Part shown: positions 6,763-7,738 of the stretch, one piece after another | Layout of the letters: every line of letters begins with the position of its first letter | How positions within the stretch are numbered: position 1 is the first letter of the stretch | Origin: Bacillota bacterium | GTDB lineage: Bacteria > Bacillota_A > Clostridia > DSM-8532 | Length of the DNA: 7,738 nucleotides | Direction: 5' to 3' | Assembly: GCA_023424865.1 (NCBI GenBank) | Contig: JAFADM010000353.1 | Span: 1 to 7,738 of the forward strand | The notes under the pieces: generated by a model | What the model was told of the DNA's origin: nothing | Seen by the model: only the letters and a program-made list of their open reading frames with translations | The model's database searches: none | Program-made: the position numbers and the translations under genes

Positions 6763-6792
6763 ATTATAGCACGGCTTTTTATTTACTGTACA
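6763..6792 (-). promoter_or_regulatory. Promoter of divIC
   Basis: The minus strand has TGCTATAAT: a perfect TATAAT at 6768-6763 with the TGN extension. TGTACA (6792-6787, 4 of 6 to TTGACA) lies 18 bp upstream. The predicted start is near 6756, giving a leader of about 130 nt. A 12-bp palindrome, AGTTCGTGAACT (6750-6761), sits over the start point, where a repressor could act. This suits vegetative expression of divIC independent of the sporulation genes upstream, and it is the best-looking promoter in the window. Confidence 0.65.
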
Positions 6793-6793
6793 G

Positions 6794-6817
6794 CTATTCC
6801 CCTTTTCCGGGGAATAG
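6794..6817. repeat. Perfect 9-bp hairpin just upstream of the divIC promoter
   Basis: CTATTCCCC (6794-6802) and GGGGAATAG (6809-6817) form a perfect 9-bp stem with a 6-nt loop. It lies 87 bp past the yabQ stop and ends 1 bp before the divIC -35. It is followed by no T run on the minus strand, so it is not a canonical terminator. It may still slow transcription from yabQ or protect its mRNA 3' end; that is inference. Confidence 0.55.
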
Positions 6818-6903
6818 GACTTTATCCCTATATAAATTTGTCTGCAGGGCAAAAAGGACTGCCCGGGCCTTATTCCCATCAGCTTTTTTATGGGCAAAAC
6901 GCT

Positions 6904-7380
6904 TTATCTTTTCCGAATGACATTTTTAAAACGTCTGAAGTCAACCTTAACCCTGTAGCTCTTTAAGCCAAGATTGGCCTTAACACGCCCTCTTACTCTG
7001 CCTGCTCTTATAGACAAGGCTCTGAAAACCGGAGACAAAAGACGAATAAGCTCCTTAAAGGGCCATGCCAATAAGCGGTAGACGGAAAAAAGCAGCCACA
7101 GGATAGGCCGGCTTAACAAGGTGCGATAAACCACGGCCCCCAAAAGGCAACCCAGGAAAAAGTAGGACCGGGTTTCGCCGCTGCTCAGGGCATAGGCTGC
7201 TATAAACAGCACAAGGGCTGAAAATATCCAAAATAAAACATCCTCCACATTTAAAAGCGAGGAAGGTGTTTTCAAAATCCGCCTTTTAAGGCGAAAAAGA
7301 TCATACACGAAGGCAGCCAGCACGCCTGCAGCAGCCGCTCCGGCAAAAACCGTCAATTCCAGAGTTAAATTATTCTGCAT
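6904..7380 (-). CDS. yabQ: Spore cortex biosynthesis membrane protein YabQ
   Basis: In B. subtilis YabQ is a membrane protein of the outer forespore membrane needed for spore cortex formation, made in the mother cell. This 158-residue product matches the family. Hydrophobic segments lie at about 8-26, 47-66, 73-88 and 92-106. YDLFRLKRR (26-34) follows helix 1, NVEDVLFW (44-51) precedes helix 2, and SGETRSYFFLG (67-77) sits between helices 2 and 3. The C-terminal third is strongly basic and probably cytoplasmic. ATG 7380 is preceded by GGAAGG overlapping the yabP stop, with a 15-bp gap, so the two are one transcription unit. I see no good terminator after it, so transcription may run on into divIC. 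A sigma-E promoter, expected from B. subtilis, would lie outside the window. Confidence 0.92.
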   Translation of the reverse strand: MQNNLTLELTVFAGAAAAGVLAAFVYDLFRLKRRILKTPSSLLNVEDVLFWIFSALVLFIAAYALSSGETRSYFFLGCLLGAVVYRTLLSRPILWLLFSVYRLLAWPFKELIRLLSPVFRALSIRAGRVRGRVKANLGLKSYRVKVDFRRFKNVIRKR

Positions 7381-7395
7381 GTCAGCGCCGCCTTC

Positions 7396-7686
7396 CTATC
7401 TGAAAAAGCCGGACAGGAAGCCTCCCTTTCTTTGCGGCGCCCCGCTGTCGAGATATTCGCAGGCGCAGATCTCACCCTCAACATCCAATTCCGATGTTTC
7501 CACATTCAATTTATTGATATGAATTCCTATGCCCCTGACCACCAGAATGCCAAGCTCTGTGTCAAGGACAATGCCTTCCTCATTGAAGCTTTCCACATGT
7601 CGGACTCCGGAGATCATCAGACGCCTTCTGTCCTTTAATATGATGTTTTGAGCACGCTGCTCAAAAGCCTTGCGTTCTTCCGGCAT
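7396..7686 (-). CDS. yabP: Sporulation protein YabP (YabP/YqfC family)
   Basis: YabP is a small mother-cell sporulation protein of the YabP/YqfC family, linked in B. subtilis to spore envelope assembly together with YabQ. The 96-residue product shows the family pattern: RLMISGVRHVESF (22-34), LDTELGILVVRG (41-52), the GIHINKL segment (54-60), and LDVEGEI (67-73). It has no signal peptide or membrane helix. The start ATG 7686 has a very strong Shine-Dalgarno, AAGGAGGAGGTG, ending 5 nt upstream. It sits 15 bp upstream of yabQ and 15 bp after the TAA of a frame entering from the window edge, so it is inside an operon. The C-terminus (KGGFLSGFF) is close to that of other clostridial YabP proteins. 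Confidence 0.92.
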   Translation of the reverse strand: MPEERKAFEQRAQNIILKDRRRLMISGVRHVESFNEEGIVLDTELGILVVRGIGIHINKLNVETSELDVEGEICACEYLDSGAPQRKGGFLSGFFR

Positions 7687-7701
7687 AACAGCACCTCCTC
7701 C

Positions 7702-7738
7702 TTAAAAAGCCGTGGCCGTCCGGAGCTCTTCCGGCATG
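7702..7738 (-). CDS. Possible C-terminal end of the gene upstream of yabP
   Basis: One minus-strand frame is open from the window edge and ends with TAA at 7704-7702, giving 11 codons (MPEELRTATAF). The TAA overlaps the yabP Shine-Dalgarno, the usual arrangement for coupled operon genes. In B. subtilis and many Clostridia the gene before yabP encodes a small S4 RNA-binding protein (YabO/RqcP), so that is the likely identity by position. Eleven codons are too few to recognise it from sequence. Confidence 0.3.
   Translation of the reverse strand, partial: MPEELRTATAF

Larger units (their letters stand above)
6682..6896. repeat. Palindrome-rich intergenic element bounded by a 13-bp perfect inverted repeat
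   Basis: The sequence TGCCCATAAAAAA at 6682-6694 recurs perfectly inverted at 6884-6896, enclosing 189 bp that contain the divIC promoter. Inside are several shorter palindromes: 6692-6706 (7+1+7), 6733-6745 (5+3+5), 6750-6761 (5+2+5), 6786-6793 and 6794-6817 (9+6+9). No protein gene is credible in it. An AAA lies on both outer sides (6679-6681, 6897-6899), which could be a short target duplication or chance. The layout resembles a miniature inverted-repeat element (MITE), but it could equally be RNA structure in a yabQ-divIC transcript. The inverted repeat itself is certain; its nature is not. Confidence 0.4.

Noticed and set aside
6794..6817. The 9-bp hairpin as a yabQ terminator
   Set aside because: The stem is perfect, but the minus strand continues CTGTACAGTAAAT with no T tract, so I kept it as a hairpin only.
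1..7738. CRISPR arrays, tRNA or rRNA genes, transposase or phage genes
   Set aside because: I looked on both strands and saw no regularly spaced repeats, tRNA cloverleaf, rRNA segment or mobile-element protein.

Overview
The window comes from a spore-forming member of the Bacillota, most likely class Clostridia. The evidence is a yabP-yabQ-divIC sporulation and division cluster with a short clostridial-size DivIC, next to a carbohydrate transport locus of the YesMN / LplB-YtcP-YtcQ type that is abundant in plant-polysaccharide-using Clostridia and Paenibacilli. The genus cannot be fixed from the sequence. Every supported gene lies on the minus strand, so transcription runs from high to low coordinates.

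Region 1 (7738 to about 6265) holds the sporulation/division cluster. It starts with the last few codons of an unidentified upstream gene, followed by yabP, yabQ and, after an unusual 279-bp gap, divIC. The gap is bounded by a perfect 13-bp inverted repeat and is full of palindromes. It contains a good extended -10 promoter for divIC. A textbook intrinsic terminator (6265-6292) closes this unit.

Region 2 (about 6204 to 2731) holds a two-gene signalling operon. It encodes a YesM-type membrane histidine kinase and a YesN-type response regulator with a C-terminal AraC DNA-binding domain. The genes overlap by 8 bp and have their own weak promoter.

Region 3 (about 2730 to 1) holds a carbohydrate ABC importer: two permeases and the first 205 residues of a lipoprotein substrate-binding protein, which runs off the window edge. 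A 177-bp control region precedes the first permease. It carries a pair of direct repeats, an extended -10 without a recognisable -35, and a 45-nt imperfect stem-loop placed almost exactly at the predicted RNA 5' end.

The likely logic is that the kinase senses an extracellular sugar or a sugar-loaded binding protein, and the regulator then activates the importer promoter. No ATPase gene is present, so a shared MsmX-type ATPase encoded elsewhere is expected. The protein families are all known. The less ordinary material is in the two intergenic regions, and those interpretations are inference from the sequence by eye, without folding or database searches.
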